From Mycolicibacterium goodii (lineage in GTDB: Bacteria > Actinomycetota > Actinomycetes > Mycobacteriales > Mycobacteriaceae), in assembly GCF_001187505.1 (NCBI RefSeq), contig NZ_CP012150.1, positions 4,030,001 through 4,094,000 of the forward strand: a stretch of DNA of 64,000 nucleotides, given 5' to 3'. Of this stretch, positions 60,313-64,000 are shown piece by piece. A program made the position numbers and the translations under genes. The notes below the pieces were generated by a model that ran no database searches, was not told the DNA's origin, and was given only the letters and a program-made list of their open reading frames with translations. The first letter of the stretch is position 1, and each line of letters opens with the position of its first letter.

Positions 60313-61191
60313 TCAGCGGCCCCTGCGTCGCAGGTAGCGCTCGAACTCCGCCGCCAACGCGTCGCCGTCGATCTTGCCGAGCACCTCGTGCAGGTCGACC
60401 TCGGCGTCGCCGCGCTGTTCCAGCGAGGTCACGTATTCGGCGATCTCCTCGTCCTCGGCGGTCATCTCGCTGACCGCGGCCTCCCACTCCTCGGCCTGCT
60501 GCGGCAGGTCGGCCAGCGGCACCTCGATGTCGAGGACGTCCTCGACGCGGCGCAGCAGCGCGACCGTCGCCTTGGGGTTGGGCGGCTGTGAGACGTAGTG
60601 GGGGATCGCGGCCCAGAACGTCACCGCGGGGATCCCGGCCTGCACGCAGGCGTCCTGGAACACCCCGGCGATGCCGGTGGGGCCCTCGTAGCGGGTCTCC
60701 TCCAGCCCGAAGAACTTGGCGGATTCGGCCGAGTAGGCGGCCCCGGACACCGGCACCGGGCGGGTGTGCGGCGTGTCGGCCAGCAGCGCCCCGAGGATCA
60801 CCACGGTCTGCACGTTGAGCTTGTCGGCGATCGCCAGCAGCTCGGCGCAGAAGGTCCGCCAGCGCATGTTGGGCTCGACGCCGTGCATGAGCACCACGTC
60901 GCGGTCGCTGCCCGGCGGGCGGCAGTGCGAGATCCGCATCGACGGCCACACCAGCTCGCGGGTCACGCCGTCGACCTGGCGGATCACCGGTCGGTTGACC
61001 TGATAGTCGTAATACGACTCGTCGTCGATCTCGACGATCGTCTCGGCTTCCCAGATCGCATCCAGATGGTCCAGCGCGTCACTTGCCGCGTCGCCGGCGT
61101 CATTCCAGCCCTCGAACGCCGCCACGACGATGGCGTTCTCCAATTCGGGCAGGTCGGCGGGCCGACCGACGGGGGGATACGACGATGTCAC
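60313..61191 (-). CDS. PAC2-family protein (Rv2125-like)
   Basis: 292 residues. Start of the fold: LENAIVVAAFEGWNDAGDAAS, then YYDYQVNRPVIR, and VILGALLADTPHTRPVPV, the PAC2 (proteasome assembly chaperone-like) signatures. A C-terminal acidic helical tail follows. Related actinobacterial proteins may assist proteasome or pupylation systems; unproven. GTG 61191 lies 6 nt from TACGCT (61198-61203) on the minus strand, a leaderless pattern. Divergent from metH. Confidence 0.88.
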   Translation of the reverse strand: MTSSYPPVGRPADLPELENAIVVAAFEGWNDAGDAASDALDHLDAIWEAETIVEIDDESYYDYQVNRPVIRQVDGVTRELVWPSMRISHCRPPGSDRDVVLMHGVEPNMRWRTFCAELLAIADKLNVQTVVILGALLADTPHTRPVPVSGAAYSAESAKFFGLEETRYEGPTGIAGVFQDACVQAGIPAVTFWAAIPHYVSQPPNPKATVALLRRVEDVLDIEVPLADLPQQAEEWEAAVSEMTAEDEEIAEYVTSLEQRGDAEVDLHEVLGKIDGDALAAEFERYLRRRGR

Positions 61192-61272
61192 ATCCTCAGC
61201 GTAAGCCCTTTGACTTGCCGTCGAGTCGGTTGCGCGGGGCGGTTTGTCGAATGCACGGACTACTGTGGCGAT

Positions 61273-61380
61273 GTGACCGTCTCTGACACTTCCACGCACC
61301 ACACGACCACCCGCGTGCGGCCGATGCGACGCGGATGCTGTATGCGACGGCGCCATCAGGATCCAGCCGTCGGCTGTTGA
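61273..61380 (+). CDS. Possible leaderless Cys-Cys leader peptide upstream of metH
   Basis: 35 codons starting at GTG 61273, 6 nt after TACTGT (61261-61266), so translation would begin at the mRNA 5' end. The peptide is rich in Arg, Thr and His with a Cys-Cys pair (RRGCCMRRR) and a final Cys. Leaderless polycysteine ORFs are described in mycobacteria as cysteine-responsive attenuators of sulfur genes. Its position before metH fits, but a 290-nt gap and lack of conservation data keep this uncertain. Confidence 0.35.
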   Translation: MTVSDTSTHHTTTRVRPMRRGCCMRRRHQDPAVGC

Positions 61381-61563
61381 TTCGGCGCCTCGCGGTCGAA
61401 ACGAAAAACGTTCCGCTGCATATTGATCGGCCCCTGGTGACCGCCTCGCCGCTGGTGTCGCCGCCGAGATCGGCGATTCGTCGGTCCGGCGCAGCCGTGG
61501 CAACGCCGGTCGGGTCGGTCGCAGCGAACAATTGGGCGTCCGGACGTCGATCAAAAGACGACG

Positions 61564-61569
61564 TACACT
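61564..61569 (+). promoter_or_regulatory. -10 box of the metH leader promoter
   Basis: TACACT, 6 nt before C61575, the first base of the riboswitch P1 stem. A start there would give a transcript beginning exactly at the aptamer. A clear -35 was not found. Confidence 0.5.
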
Positions 61570-61574
61570 TTCTC

Positions 61575-61660
61575 CGTCGAGAGGCGTTGCAACGGGTCCC
61601 GGTTCTCACCGGCATCCGCCACGCTCGACGAAGTCAAGGACGCCTTCCGCTACGGAAGGA
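61575..61660 (+). promoter_or_regulatory. S-adenosylhomocysteine (SAH) riboswitch-like leader of metH
   Basis: P1 pairs CGTCGAG (61575-61581) with CTCGACG (61624-61630). P2/P3 pairs CGGGT (61593-61597) with ATCCG (61614-61618), and CCGGT (61599-61603) with ACCGG (61608-61612) around a TCTC loop. A pseudoknot pairs AGGCGT (61582-61587) with ACGCCT (61640-61645). The conserved TTGCAA and CCACGCTCG parts resemble the SAH (ahcY-motif) aptamer as I remember it. An alternative hairpin CCTTCC (61643-61648) / GGAAGG (61654-61659) covers the metH ribosome binding site and shares CCT with the pseudoknot, so the two cannot form together: SAH would be expected to turn metH on. Confidence 0.75.
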
Positions 61661-61666
61661 GTGCAC

Positions 61667-64000
<2,334 letters not shown>

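Larger units (their letters stand above)
61192..61666. other. Intergenic region between the PAC2 gene and metH
   Basis: 475 nt, divergent promoters at both ends. It holds a possible 35-residue leaderless ORF (61273-61380), about 180 nt with no recognised feature, then a -10 box (61564-61569) and the SAH-riboswitch-like leader of metH (61575-61660). Confidence 0.6.

Overview
The window is chromosomal DNA of a high-GC mycobacterium, most likely a fast-growing Mycolicibacterium close to M. smegmatis. This rests on gene order and protein recognition from memory; no search was run. The order pknL, Rv2175c-like, mptA, idsA2, lppM, GNAT, DUF3040, mraZ and the division/cell-wall (dcw) cluster through wag31, then later pyrD, lppL, uppP, cysQ, mshC and metH, matches M. 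tuberculosis Rv2176 to Rv2124c in sequence. A block of about 20 kb in the middle (tricarboxylate transporter, fused nitrate reductase, subtilase and others) is not part of that tuberculosis block.

Layout. 1-5.3 kb: envelope genes. A PknL kinase (cut by the window edge) is divergent from its wHTH neighbour, followed on the minus strand by mptA (lipomannan/LAM mannosyltransferase), a polyprenyl diphosphate synthase, the lipoprotein LppM and a GNAT acetyltransferase. 5.6-27.9 kb: the dcw cluster on the plus strand, mraZ-rsmH-ftsL-pbpB-murE-murF-mraY-murD-ftsW-murG-murC-ftsQ-ftsZ-pgeF-yggS-sepF-yggT-wag31 and a small membrane protein. Most junctions overlap by 1-8 nt. It makes the lipid-linked peptidoglycan precursor and builds the divisome and the polar growth machinery. 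mraZ is preceded by a ladder of GTGG-type boxes at 10-bp steps.

27.9-49.1 kb: accessory block. It holds a phosphoribosyltransferase, a glutamine amidotransferase, a CitA/DcuS-type two-component system divergent from a tctCBA tripartite tricarboxylate transporter plus a universal stress protein, a 1340-residue fused nitrate reductase/flavoprotein, a large ATPase-LuxR regulator coupled to a catalase-fold protein, a subtilisin-like protease paired with a serine hydrolase, a luciferase-like oxidoreductase, and an F420/NADP-type reductase divergent from a MarR regulator. A tRNA-Leu(GAG) gene sits at its right edge.

49.2-64 kb: conserved housekeeping genes: M20 peptidase, PEBP protein, pyrD-DUF5703-lppL (minus strand), uppP, histidine phosphatase, DUF3090, SCO1664-family protein, cysQ, mshC (mycothiol synthesis), an SDR, a PAC2 protein (minus strand), and metH, which runs off the right edge.

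The most striking regulatory element is the metH leader (61575-61660). It folds into what looks like an S-adenosylhomocysteine (SAH) riboswitch whose pseudoknot strand competes with a hairpin that hides the metH ribosome binding site. A possible leaderless Cys-Cys leader peptide lies further upstream. Many genes here start exactly at, or 6-7 nt after, a TANNNT -10 box, indicating leaderless mRNAs as is common in mycobacteria.
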